DNA from: Tamarix chinensis
Lineage: Eukaryota; Streptophyta; Magnoliopsida; Caryophyllales; Tamaricaceae
Assembly: GCA_030549775.1 (NCBI GenBank)
Contig: CM060174.1
Location: 55,094,444 to 55,158,443 of the forward strand
Direction of reading: 5' to 3'
Length of the DNA: 64,000 bases
The notes below the pieces were generated by a model that saw only the letters and a list, made by a program, of their open reading frames with translations, ran no database searches and was not told where the DNA came from. The translations under genes were made by a program, and so were the position numbers. Positions 49,309-60,257 of the stretch are shown in pieces. Each line of letters starts with the position of its first letter. Within the stretch, counting starts at the first letter, position 1.

Positions 49309-50254
49309 CCCCCAATAATAGCCATGTGTCGAGCTTTTAATTCCTACCCAGAAAAATGATCCTTTTGGCCGCTGCCACTTCAGACTCCTCGTCTGCTGCC
49401 TCCGACTAACACCGCTACTCGTTCTAGCCTCCAAACTCTTCCTTGCTCCACCTTCTAACTAACTAAGTCTCTCTTATCCCTTGATTCTTCCTGCACGAGC
49501 CATCCCGACTGTGCGAAGTTCTCTTCTCGACCAACCTATTTTTCCACCTCCGCCACCCTTTGCACCATCCTTAGCCACCTCTTCCACCGCTTCTTTCTCC
49601 TCCCATTTTCTTCTACAAAACCTCCTCTACCTTCCCCTACCTTTCTTTTCCTATTTCTCCCTCTCCTCCTCTCTCTTTCTTCTTCTCTCCCATTCGACCA
49701 CCACCGCCGCCGTGAGCCGCCGCCTTTGGCTGCGCCACCACCTCCATTTTGTTCCTCTCTTTCTAAGTAGCCATAAACACCCCATCTCCCACCTCCATTT
49801 TGCCTCTCCTTTCCCCGACATTTAACTTTCCCCTCTTTCTTCTCTTTTTCCGGCCACCGCCGCCGCCTCCGTGCAACATCGCTGGTGCCACCTATCCCCG
49901 CCAGCCTAAGGTTGAACCCTAGACCCTCTCAACCCATTTCCCTATTTTACAAACCTTAAATTATTTTATTTCAATTATTCTAATATAAATCCTATTATTA
50001 TTATTTCCATTTTTAATATGTATTATTATTGTTATTAATATTAATGTTTTTATTATTATGTTGAAGGCCAAAGCCCTATTGTATTTTTAATTCGACTTTA
50101 TTATTATTCTTCTTATTATTTCTATTATTACTATTATTAATATTAATATGTTATTATTATTATAATTATAATTATTTTATTTTATTTTTACTATTTTGAA
50201 TTACTATTATTATTATTTCATTATTAATGTCACAACTACTTTACTATTAGTTTT

Positions 50255-50256
50255 GC

Positions 50257-50298
<42 letters not shown>

Positions 50299-50312
50299 TA
50301 CTACTACTACTA
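50255..50312. repeat. (TTA)n/(CTA)n microsatellite
   Basis: A pure run of TTA followed by CTA trinucleotides, inside a longer TTATTA-rich tract (about 49960-50490) of the 4.77-kb LTR. Confidence 0.95.
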
Positions 50313-50954
50313 AATTTGGTTATTTAATTTACAAATAATATTATTAGTATTATTTTGGTAAAGGGGTCGAAACCCTTATTTCACTTTGTTTTAGAGTAAT
50401 TCTTTATTATTATTATTGATACTATTTTTATTATTCTTTTTAATATTAATATTGATATTATTTTTGGTATTTTTGTTATTATTATTTTATCAAAAGCCTA
50501 GTCTTATATTAAGTTAGTGTTTAATAGTATTTTTGATAGGATGGAGTCTAATTTTAGCTTTTCCCTCATAATAGGTGAGACCAGTCAAAGCCCTAAGGAG
50601 GAGTAGGAGCATACTCCAAGACCGGTGTTGTTTTAGGTAAGGGGTGCTAAGGCCTTTTGTGTGCTTATATGCATTATGTGCTTCGCATGCTATGTATCAT
50701 ATGTTCATTATTGTAATTATTTTGTATATGGTATGACGTCAAGTTCAAGCATGTTCTGGTATTGTTATATGGCATGTGTATTATTTATATATGATGATAT
50801 GTGTTGTGACCTTATAAGGCATGCATGTGAGGGTGTTGATGTGGTTTGTGTGGGAGAAAGGATGAAAAAGGAGGATGGGGAAAGAGGTTGACTAAGGGAG
50901 GTGAGTTGACCTAATTATTTTAATGAATCATGAGTGGCAGAATAAAATGAAGAA

Positions 50955-51240
50955 TTTTAGGGTTTCGTGTGGGAGAATTTGATTTATGATTTTATGGTTT
51001 TGCGTGGGAGAATATAATTTACGGTTTTATATGGGGAAGTCTAATTTATGGTTTTGTATGGGAGAATCTAATTTATGGTTTTGTGGTTTTGTGTGGGAGA
51101 ATATAATTTATGGTTCTATTTAGGAGAATCTAATTTATGGTTTCGTGCGAGAGTATATAAATTATGGTTTTGTATGGAAGAATCTAATTGATGGTTTTGT
51201 ATGAGAGGATCTATTTTAGGGTGTGGTATGGATGAATATT
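50955..51240 (+). repeat. Minisatellite, about 29-bp unit
   Basis: About eight diverged tandem copies of a unit like TTTATGGTTTTGTATGGGAG followed by AATCTAA. Units differ by a few bases and some carry an extra GGTTTTG. Inside the solo LTR. Confidence 0.8.
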
Positions 51241-51254
51241 TAGTTTTGTGTGGA

Positions 51255-51390
51255 TTGAATTTAGGGTTTGCATGGTGGTATTAATGGTTGTATGGTGGTA
51301 TTAGGGTTTGCATGGTGGAGTTAGGATTTTACATAGGAGTTAATGATTGTATGGGAGTTAATGATTACATGGGATTTAGGGTCTGTATGA
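51255..51390 (+). repeat. Minisatellite, GGTTTGCATGGTGG-type unit
   Basis: Tandem units of about 19-23 bp (AGGGTTTGCATGGTGGTATT and TTAATGATTGTATGGGAG variants), contiguous with the preceding block and probably derived from it. Confidence 0.7.
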
Positions 51391-51564
51391 AAATTTCAAG
51401 AGGTTTCATGGGATGTGTAAAGTTTGCATGGGAATGAAATTTACGTATGGAACGTTGACTTGGGATGTAGGGAAGGTAATAGAAGAGTTATTTGGGTGTT
51501 TGGAAGTTTTGGGTGAAAAATAGTACGTAGGACATTATATGGGTATGGAGGAGATTGAATTAGG

Positions 51565-51715
51565 GTTTGGAGTGATTAACTAGGGGTTGTTGTGATTAAC
51601 TAAGGTTTGAAATGACTAATTATGGTTGTTATGGTTAAATAGGATTTGGAGTGGTTAACTATGGGTTGTTGTGGTTGATTAGGGTTTGGTGTGGCTGCTT
51701 AGGGTTTTTGTTGTA
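51565..51715 (+). repeat. Minisatellite, GGTTTGGAGTGGTTAACTA-type unit
   Basis: Alternating units AGGGTTTGGAGTGATTAACT and AGGGGTTGTTGTGATTAACT, each about 19-21 bp, tandem and diverged. Confidence 0.7.
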
Positions 51716-51954
51716 TCATGTGTACTTGGTGATTAAAGTGTAATTATGAGGATGGTATTTATGAGTTGAGGTATGTGGGGTGTTAAAATGATTTGGGTTG
51801 TGTGAGGTGGAGTAAGATGGGCCACTGAGGTCCAAATTAGGGTTTTGGGATAAAACCCTAGAGTGAGATGTGGAGTGGATTTGGAGGATATGTGTTAAAG
51901 GAGTGATTCATGCATGTCTAGGGTTAAAATTTTCCGAATAATAAACATAAAACA

Positions 51955-52345
51955 TTAATCATTTAAAGTGGAAGATTGTTGAGCCGAATCCAGACCGGTC
52001 CACCAGCGAATAATAGTGGTTAGGGTATGATGCCCTATGTGTTTCCGGTCCACTGACTATAATAGTGGTCAGGCTTTGTACCTGTGCATTTCCGGTCCAC
52101 TGGCTATAATAGTGGGGGATCCCGTACTCAACAAAACTAAACATATTTGTGCCAAGACATGGGAAAGACATTAAGTACTTACAGTGGAACACCATACAAG
52201 AAGGGGCCATATCGGTCCACCGGTGAATAATAGTGGTCAGGAGCTTTATGTCCTGTGCGTTTTCGGTCCACTGGCTATAATAGTGGTTAGGGCATGATGC
52301 CCTATGTGTTTCCGGTCCACCAATTATAATAGTGGGATTCCCGTA
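51955..52345 (+). repeat. GGTCCACTGGCTATAATAGTGG repeat block
   Basis: At least five copies of GGTCCACYRRYTATAATAGTGG (near 51995, 52046, 52094, 52214, 52266 and 52313), each able to fold because CCACT and AGTGG are complementary. A diverged version of this block occurs in the LTR at 3887-5177 (4160-4560), linking the two families. Confidence 0.75.
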
Positions 52346-54304
52346 CTTGCATGGACTTGATAAAAAGTATGGTGTGAAATGAGTTCCGATCAGAGATTAA
52401 TTTAAAAATTAATCTGGACTATAATTGGGCCTTTGTACTTTTACCTGGATGGTCATATACATTTATGTTAACATGATTATGCTCTTTTATTCTTATGCAT
52501 GGCTTATGTGCTTATGTGGTGGCCTTAGTGTTTAGTTACCTTACTCAGTACGTAGCATACTGATAACCCTTTTTATGGGTGCTGCTCATTCCCACGAGTA
52601 GTGTTCCCTTCTGACTTTGAGCATGTTTTGGCTCAAGTTCGAGAGTAGTGTGGCCAGATTCTCTCTTCTTGTTATATTATCTTCTTCTGCTATTTCGTTG
52701 GTATCAATTTACTCTCTTATGATTTATTACTCGATTGAGTATTTTAAATGAATAATTGACCGGTTGTAAGCCTATTTCTCTTTTGGAAATAAATTACAAT
52801 TCTTTAGGCGTACTCTGATTTTATTTTACAACCATTTAATTCTTATTTGAAGTTTAGTTTGTCTTAATTTTATAATTAATTGTGAATCTTTCCTTAGCCT
52901 TAGCACTTGGTACTGAAACGGTCGGAGATAACCGGTTTGGTACTAAGTGTGGCAGTAACATCCCCAGAATTCACGGGTTTTAATTTGATTACTTCCGCTT
53001 TTTTCAAAAAAAAGTAGTGAATTTTGGGGTGTTACGCCTAATATTTTATCTACTCTAGACACTGATGATGTACTAGGGAGTATTGATACAAAAGGGTCTG
53101 GTTACCTAGGTGATTTGCTTCAGCCTATACTTATGTCCATAAGTGTTAGCTTCAACCTATACTTATGTCCATTCTTGTGATTGGTTTCAGCCTAGACTTA
53201 TGTTCACTTTGGTAATTAGCTTTGGGTTAAACTTTATGTTCCTTATTTGAACAGGCTTCCATGGTATGTGAGACCATGGGGTGGTGCATAGTCCATTGCT
53301 CAATAATAAAAAGTGGGATGATAAGTAATCGGGATGATAAAATATGAATGATGATTAAGTGAATGATTAATAATTGGATAAGGATGAAAATAATTGTATG
53401 ATTGACCAAAATGGATAAAAGCTAGTATATACACTTGGATAATGGCTTAAATGACTAACTGATTATTAATCAAAATGCTAGTTGGATGTTGACTTGTGTT
53501 AATATATGAATAAGTACATGGTATAATATAAATGATTGAGTAATTGGAAATAAACTGTATTGGTTGTTTGCATTTAATCTGCTATTACATGTGTGAGCAC
53601 CTATATGGTAATAATGTGAACCTAAGCATGATATATTCTGCATAATTTGAGTATGCATGATAGTATGCAAATGTATTCCTACTTATGCAAATGCATGATA
53701 GTATGCAAACGTATATGACATTAGTATGACACATGTTATATATTATATCCATGTATGATGGCATTACATATTTGTGTATCCATTAAGGGAGTAACTTGGC
53801 TTACTCAGTACGTAGTGTACTGATGTGCTTGTTTGTTTGGTCACCTACTCATTTTGACAAGAAGAGAGCCATGTGTAGGTTTTTGAGGATAACCAATATT
53901 ATGTCTACCTTAATTTGGGTTTGGGGCTTGAGAGTGTGGACATCCAAAGATTTGTGTGGGATTCATGGCGGAATGTGGTTTTAGTTTTGTTGTCATACCC
54001 TAACTTTGTTTTATTATAGCACTATACTTTTATCTACTCATATTTCTATAATGATTTGGTTGGGGACTATTAAGGTCCTTTGATGTACACAATCTTTCAA
54101 AATATTTATGTAATTTATATTTGTGCACTATTATTTTTAAATGTATTCATTAGTTTTAGCCTTTTATCTAATATAGGGGTACGTAGATAGTAGATGTCTA
54201 TCCTATATCAGATACGTTTGTAAAACCTCATTTTTCCTAGGTGTATCTAAGCTTCCGCACCATTTTAAACAAAATTCTTCCGTAGTGAAAATTTGGGTCT
54301 TACA

Positions 54305-55069
54305 GAATAGAATTAAAATAAGGAAATGATCTAACTTTTCATTAGAGTTAGTTCATTAGTTAAGTAATACCAATAAAATGATTTCACCAATCACTTGGCT
54401 TATTCTTCTAGGGTGATTATCTAAGTTCTATGACTATGACAAACTAAATGATTGCTTTAGACCATAATTAGTCCACTGGTTTCTCTAAAACTCATACTTC
54501 AACTATTTTTTAAATCCTTTCCAAAACTAAAACTATGTTACTTTAGTTTAACATAATTTTAAACAAATTTGAAAATATTTAGGAGAGAATATTACTTTAA
54601 TATTTTTTTAATATGTATACTAAGAAACTATAGAATATTTATTGCAAAACAAAAGATATATTAATTATAGTGTTAAAATATTTATTTAATTAATTCTTTT
54701 ATCAAAATCAAAACACATTAAATAGGCATTTTATATTGAATTTGTTTTACTATGCAACCTACTATGCATATCATTACTGTAAAACCACTAACATTAGCAT
54801 GATATTAATATATTTTTTTCTTAAAATGAAATATATTTCATTAGAATTATCAAAAAAAAAATATCATAATATTCTTCTAATATTTCTCAATAAATAGAGA
54901 TTTATATTGACATATTTAGGACAAAACCAAAGTATGATAAAATATTGGTATGATAATGGTGAAGTATCATCAAATAAGGTTCAAGTAAAAATAATGGTGA
55001 GATTTCAATTAAATAATAGTGAAATATATGTGTAGCAACGTTAAAACATTAGTTATAATAATAATAATA

Positions 55070-55110
<41 letters not shown>

Positions 55111-55580
55111 AAAAGTAAAATTTTAGTAGAATAATGGAGAAAGATAAGTACTATAATAATACAAGATAAATATAATAATGATGAAAGATATGTAAAACTA
55201 TGGTGAAATATAAGTACAATAATGATAAAAAAATATGGTAAAAAGTTAGTTTTTTGTAAAAAGAATGTTTGACATGTTCGAATGATGTCCTATGCATTCA
55301 TGAGTTTTTTTATGGTGAAAAAATATGTTGTTATGTGGTGATAAATTAGTTCATTATTAGTAAAATATTAATTTAGTGTGAAAGATATGCAAAACTATGA
55401 TGAAAAATGTGCATAATAAATGTAAAATATTTGTTATGTATTGGTGAAAGATATGTTGTTATATGGTGAAAGACATGTGTTTGTACTACTTGTTAAATTG
55501 GTGAAATATATGTATATTTCTTGACAAAAGATATGTTATTTCATAGTAAAAAATTAAATTATTAATAGTAAAATGTTAGC
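54305..55580. other. Gene-free AT-rich stretch
   Basis: No coding region was recognised. From about 54940 to 55560 the sequence is a loose repeat of ATGGTGAAAGATATG-type words, too diverged to define a unit. One cluster piece (54440-54480) recalls LTR motif sequence. Confidence 0.4.
55055..55110. repeat. (ATA)n(TGA)n microsatellite
   Basis: ATA units followed by about 13 TGA/GAT units. Confidence 0.95.
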
Positions 55581-55759
55581 TTGATAGACCACACTTCTTT
55601 TTTAGCATGAGATCACCTCACTTATTCTACTTGCATTTGATAACACACAATTGTTGTGCCCATAATTTTTTTTTCTGCCTCTGTTATGAGATAATGCCTT
55701 TAAATGTTGAGGGATAACCTATTCGCTGTAGTATAATATTGCAAAGCGCTCAAATTAAA

Positions 55760-55952
55760 GAACTGATTATCTACCTTATTGAATACTATGCATGGTTCCT
55801 TCTCTAACATAATCAACTTCTCTCCACATAAAAGACCATGAAGCATCATAAGCTTTGAACATATATCTATATCGATGTAGATTGAGTCCATCAAACCCAT
55901 AACTTTCTCCTGCGGACAAATCGTCATTAATCCTATCATCTTTTAGCAACTG
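55760..55952 (-). other. Exon-like open segment of unknown function
   Basis: On the minus strand a good acceptor context (TTAATTTTCAG, ending at 55953) precedes an open stretch in two frames. One reads LLKDDRINDDLSAGESYGFD and then LHRYRYMFKAYDASWSFMWR. A possible donor (AATAAG|GTAGAT) lies near 55762. The wording looks protein-like rather than TE-like, but I do not recognise the family. It could be an exon of a host gene or pseudogene lying back-to-back with QPT. Confidence 0.3.
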
Positions 55953-56399
55953 AAAATTAATAGAAACATTAATTTTTGACAAGTATCATAGTGGTAGTGA
56001 TTGTGGGTTTAGACAAAAGAAGGAAACTGAAAGCAAAGTAATAGAAATGTAGCATTGGCCAACCGGTGGAAGATGTAGAAATTTTGATCGAAAATGTTAA
56101 GCTATTCCTTTTGTATTAACTTTTGATTATCCTTTTTCCATGTTGTTTAATCAATACATATACATATAGGTTTGTGCGAAAATATAAATATTGATTTAAT
56201 TTATAAATTTAAGAAAATTTTTTAATGAGTAATTTTTTAATACTAAAAGAAAGTCATTTTTAAAATGTCAAAATTAAGTTTTATTTCTTTTATCTAATGT
56301 TTCCTCTCTCTACCTTTTTATGTGTTAATTGATCTATTATTTTTTTAATATTGGACGTAATTGTAACATTAAAGTTAATCCAATTAAATTTCTACAAAT

Positions 56400-56743
56400 A
56401 AAATAAAATAATAATCAATAGAAAATGCGACCATAAAAATTAAAAATCAATTTTTACTTTTGAGCCCTGGTATCGGAGCTGTAACCTTCCGGGTTTGGGT
56501 AACGTTTAGGCCCCAGTCGGAATTAGGTCAGTTCGGCTTCGACCTGCATTCCACTCAGCATTCTCTCTGTCGTTCGATTTCTATTGCTCGCTCATTTGTT
56601 GTATAGAACTGTGGATTTGTATAGTTTCGAGCAGCAGCATGAATAGCTTGATGATTGTTGGGACCATAGTCATAAAGCGATAGGAAGATTGTGAGTTTGT
56701 CATACCTGTTGAACTGGACTATTGTGGACGCAGCCGGCGAGAT
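56400..56743 (+). promoter_or_regulatory. QPT upstream region and 5' leader
   Basis: This is the only GC-balanced stretch just before the gene. It holds an upstream ATG (56639), in frame with the QPT start but closed by TAG at 56681-56683 after 14 codons, and no convincing TATA box. TGGTATCGGAGC at 56468-56479 matches the initiator-Met PBS word at 11 of 12 bases, probably by chance. The transcription start cannot be placed. Confidence 0.4.
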
Positions 56744-57216
56744 ATGTCTGCACTGGAATTAAGTGTGATAAAGCCCCCTTCACACCCTACGTATGATTTG
56801 AAGAGTGTCATCAAGCTTGCTCTTGCTGAAGATGCCGGTGATAGAGGTGTACTGCATTGTTTTTTCCATTTCATCTTTGGTCCAATGTGTCCATACTTCA
56901 AATTTTCATTTATTTTGTCGTTCGTAATACCAGTGTTATGAATGATTAAGTCCTGTTGCTACAAGACTTGACAAATGTTTTCACCGGCTGATTTTCATTC
57001 ATTTTATAATTTACCAAAATAATGGCTTTGTGTTGCTGCAGAATTCTCCTAATTTGGTTAGACTATGAGTCCAAAATTGCGGCACTACTGACTTAGATTA
57101 CATTCATAGTGCTAAAAGTTGATATGTACCTATTGATTGATTATAAATATATTTGCTTTGTTTTAAGCGAGGATTCCGATGCAACACTACAACTACATGT
57201 TTCTACTCTCCGAATT

Positions 57217-57266
<50 letters not shown>

Positions 57267-60014
57267 ATATACATATATTTAATTCAGGGGATGTTACATC
57301 TCTGGCCACAATCCCAGCAAGTATGGAAGTAGAAGCCCATTTTTTGGCAAAAGAAGATGGGATCATTGCCGGTATTGCACTTTCGGTGATGATATTCCAG
57401 GAGGTCGACCCTTCCCTGAAGGTGACGATTATCATTTCATCGTAGGTTTTTGAGGAATATGATGTTATATGTGTTCTTTCATCTTGCTAAGAATTTTTGA
57501 CCCTTGATATCAGGTAGATTGGTGTAAGAAGGATGGAGATCGTATTGAAAAGGGGCAGAACCTTGGAAAAGTTAATGGTAAATGAGTGTGAAATTTATAT
57601 TGAGGATTTCCCAATTGCTATCAGAAAATCCTTTTTTCATCTTTTCTTCTTGTCTGTTAACACTTCTCTCTTTTCAAATATATACCTGCAGGACGTGCAC
57701 AAAGCATTTTAGTGGCTGAAAGAGTAGTTCTAAACTTTCTGCAAAGGATGAGTGGGATTGCAACTCTTACCAAGGTTCCTCATAATCTTTCTCTATTTAC
57801 ATGTTTTCTCATGCCTCCTCAAGGGCCTACCTTTCTTCCTCCTGTCCCGTGACATTGCCAGGAGGATAGAATAGACGAGATTCCATGAAGCTTTATAAGA
57901 TTTATTAATCTTCATACTTCTCTAGAAGCATTATGCTCTTATGCTTTAGTAGAATGCTTGGTAGTGGTAAATATTAATGGCTTGACATGTTTAGGTAGAG
58001 TTTTTTGGAGCTGGATCAATGGTTACTATATTTGTCAAACTCAGGAGCTAAGTTGATGACATGGCAGTTTATGTAGGATGACTTGATTGGGATGATTGCA
58101 TCATCAATGAATTTTCCATTGGAACATAGCCCAGTGGAGGTAATTAATAAGAACTAATGCTGTGCTTATATGTGATGAATGTGCATTTTCATATCATGTA
58201 TATCATGGATACTGAGTGGAGACTGTACACAAGCAGAGGTCATAATTTATTTTCTTCATCAGAAATAGAGGTATGATATGGCACTTTTACTATTCATTAG
58301 ACAATAGAATCCATGGCACAGCTAGAGAGGTGGGCGTCAACAAAGGATGACACCCACATCTGTTACATGTCATATTTGTATAGTTGTGTCTTTGTGCCTG
58401 CATCATAGGCACATGTTCTAATTTCATTAGTGTTGAGGCGCTATGCTCAGAAAATAGACATTCTTTTTCTGAACTTGTACAATAACATAATTATATACCT
58501 GTCAAACCAAAAGCAGAAACTGAAAAGACATGAAAAGAAAAATATTTAACTTACACTTGCAACTTAAAGCCATGTATTTGAATTTGTTTGTGATATTTAT
58601 TTATTATTATTACTGATTCATATCTGTTTCTATTTCATTACAATGCATCATAAAGAAATTTTGACTGGTGCATGTTGCCTGTAGGCCATGGCTGATGCTG
58701 CACACCCAGCTTTTATTCTGGAGACAAGGAAAACTGCACCAGCATTACGCCTGGTGGATAAGTGGGCTGTATGGATCTTTTTCATACATATTTTGTTTTT
58801 CCTGTCATTCTATATTTTATATGCTCTTCATATTGACTATCAGTCTCACCTCCTACAGGTGCTGCTTGGTGGTGGGAAGAATCATAGATTGGGTTTATTT
58901 GATATGGTTTTGGTTAAAGATAATCATGTATCTATAGCAGGAGGTGTAACAAATGCCTTGAAATCTGTGGACCTCTATTTGCAGCAAAACAATCTTCACA
59001 TGGAGGTTGAGGTGGTATTTTCGTCTCAAATTTACTGGAGTTTTTCTGCTTTATTAACTCTCAGAATTTTTAGCATATATGATGCCCTTTCCCCACACCC
59101 AAACCACAACAGAAGATACAGCAATAACAACAACAATAATAAATTACTACTGGACAGAAAGCCTGGCAGTCTGGACCATATACTACATGTGGCTATCACA
59201 CTCCATGGCATCTATGATCTCTGTTGAAAGATTGCACTGGTGTTTTTCTTATTTTTTAACTTGTTCCTGAAGATTGCCATATTTGCATTTATTAATTGTA
59301 CTGATGAATGACGACATTCTTGCTTTGATTATTTTTCAACAGATTGAAACCAGAACCTTGGAGGAAGTTAGAGATATATTGGATTATGCATCTCAAAATA
59401 AAACAGCACTGACTAGAATTATGTTGGATAACATGGTTGTATCTCAACCTGGTGGGGACGTTGACGTTTCTATGCTCAAAGAAGCTGTAAAGATGGTCAG
59501 TGGAAGATTTGAGACTGAGGCAAGTCTTAGTGTCCCATGTCACTCTGAATTCTCTGCCCAGTTCTGGTTTAATCGTCTGTACCCTTGTTCTAAAGATGAT
59601 GGCTATCTTGGGTGGAACTAGTGATTTATATGAATCATTTCATCGAAATCATCAGCTTTGTGAACTTGTCAAGCAATTATTTACAGTTCGAGGATTCTTA
59701 GCCATGCTAATATTAATACTTACAGTAAATGAGGGAATAGCCTAGTAAATGAATTCATATATCATTTGGCTTTATGTGAAGCTATCTTTAAAAACTTTGC
59801 ATCCTTCCTTGATCTGGTAGCTAGGCTACTTTCGTTGTACCCTTTGTCCCAACTTAAGACCCTATATCAGTCCGTGTACACTAGTTTCTTTTCCTAGATT
59901 CTTCTTTCTTTTATCATCTAGTTAAATCTCTCTGCTATGTTGACAGGCATCTGGAAATGTCACCTTGGATGCAGTGCATAAAATTGGACAAACTGGAGTG
60001 ATCTACATTTCTAG
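56744..60014 (+). CDS. QPT: Quinolinate phosphoribosyltransferase (nicotinate-nucleotide pyrophosphorylase), 3' end not found
   Basis: The enzyme converts quinolinate plus PRPP to nicotinate mononucleotide, CO2 and PPi in de novo NAD synthesis; plant QPT is normally plastidial. Exons: 56744-56846, 57288-57421, 57514-57577, 57692-57774, 58685-58768, 58859-59011, 59343-59519 and 59947-60014. All junction phases agree and give about 289 codons. The N-terminal domain has [36 protein letters not shown] and [20 protein letters not shown]. The barrel has [45 protein letters not shown] and [22 protein letters not shown]. Every intron is GT-AG except intron 7 (GC-AG). The last exon, expected to encode SGALTHSVKALDISL-like sequence, is absent from the window. 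No transit peptide precedes MSALEL. It could be a gene with a long last intron or a truncated copy. Confidence 0.93.
57222..57264. repeat. (AT)n microsatellite in QPT intron 1
   Basis: About 21 AT units, 23 bases before the exon-2 acceptor. Confidence 0.95.
59520..59946 (+). other. QPT: GC-AG intron 7 of QPT
   Basis: Donor GAG|GCAAGT and acceptor TTGACAG|GCATCT. The split must fall here to keep the conserved RFETEASGNVTL reading, and there is no GT donor in phase nearby. AG|GCAAGT is the usual strong context of GC-AG introns. Confidence 0.85.
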
Positions 60015-60257
60015 GTGAGAAGAATGTCTGGTGACTGTTGCATTTGTGGTATTCATACAAATGAAGTAAATGCTGGTTCTTGACTGATTACAGTTAGAGC
60101 TTCCGGTGAAATTTTTTGGTAGATTTGGTCTTGTTTGTTGAAGAGTCTTTCAAGCAGATGTTTTAAGTTGCCTTGTCAAACGTAAAAACTATGTTCTTCT
60201 AAGATGTATTGATAAATTGCAGCCTGGTTGCGGCCGAATGGTGCAGAAACTGAAAGT

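Larger units (their letters stand above)
48264..53036 (+). repeat. 4.77-kb solo LTR of a gypsy element
   Basis: It starts TGAAATGCCCCAAAAT and ends ATTTTGGGGTGTTACG, nearly perfect inverted ends. It splits the LTR block that is continuous at 43190-43260, and the possible TSD is CCTGG/CCTAA with two G-to-A changes. Order inside: AT-rich head, pyrimidine/GC-rich region (about 48700-49930), TATAAATA at 49301, TTA-rich tract, three minisatellite blocks, GGTCCACTGG repeats, hairpin (52545-52563) and tail. ORFs in the GC-rich part are compositional and match no domain. No PBS or interior, hence solo LTR. Confidence 0.7.
40976..54304 (+). mobile_element. Large-LTR gypsy element with deleted interior and nested insertions
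   Basis: Two copies of one LTR flank a short relic of internal sequence. Copy 1 starts TGCAATACCCC at 40976 and ends TGTTATA at 45078. A PBS relic TAGTATCAAAGA (45082-45093) and gag pieces (about 45200-45735) follow. Copy 2 lacks the first roughly 120 bp, runs from about 45740 and ends GGGTCTTACA at 54304. Nested in the copies are Cassandra elements (44131-44592, 47857-48160), a foreign LTR head (about 43786-44130) and a 4.77-kb LTR (48264-53036). All of pol is missing. Confidence 0.75.
45740..54304 (+). repeat. 3' LTR of the large-LTR gypsy element, with insertions
   Basis: It aligns with 41060-43790 and 44594-45078. Uninterrupted LTR pieces are about 45740-47856, 48161-48263 and 53037-54304, roughly 3.5 kb in all. 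Motif clusters lie at 45780-45950 and 47110-47420. A hairpin motif lies at 53805-53823. It is interrupted by a Cassandra solo LTR and by a 4.77-kb LTR. Confidence 0.7.

Noticed and set aside
48891..49825. Several ORFs of 60-114 codons in a GC-rich segment
   Set aside because: They are Pro/Ser/Phe-rich on one strand and Lys/Arg/Gly-rich on the other, overlap on both strands and match no domain. They follow from the CT-rich composition of an LTR leader.
56468..56479. TGGTATCGGAGC as a PBS before QPT
   Set aside because: It matches 11 of 12 bases, but no LTR end (CA) precedes it and no gag follows. Chance or an old relic cannot be told apart.
56719..56901. Minus-strand ORF over QPT exon 1
   Set aside because: Antisense shadow of a well-conserved coding exon.
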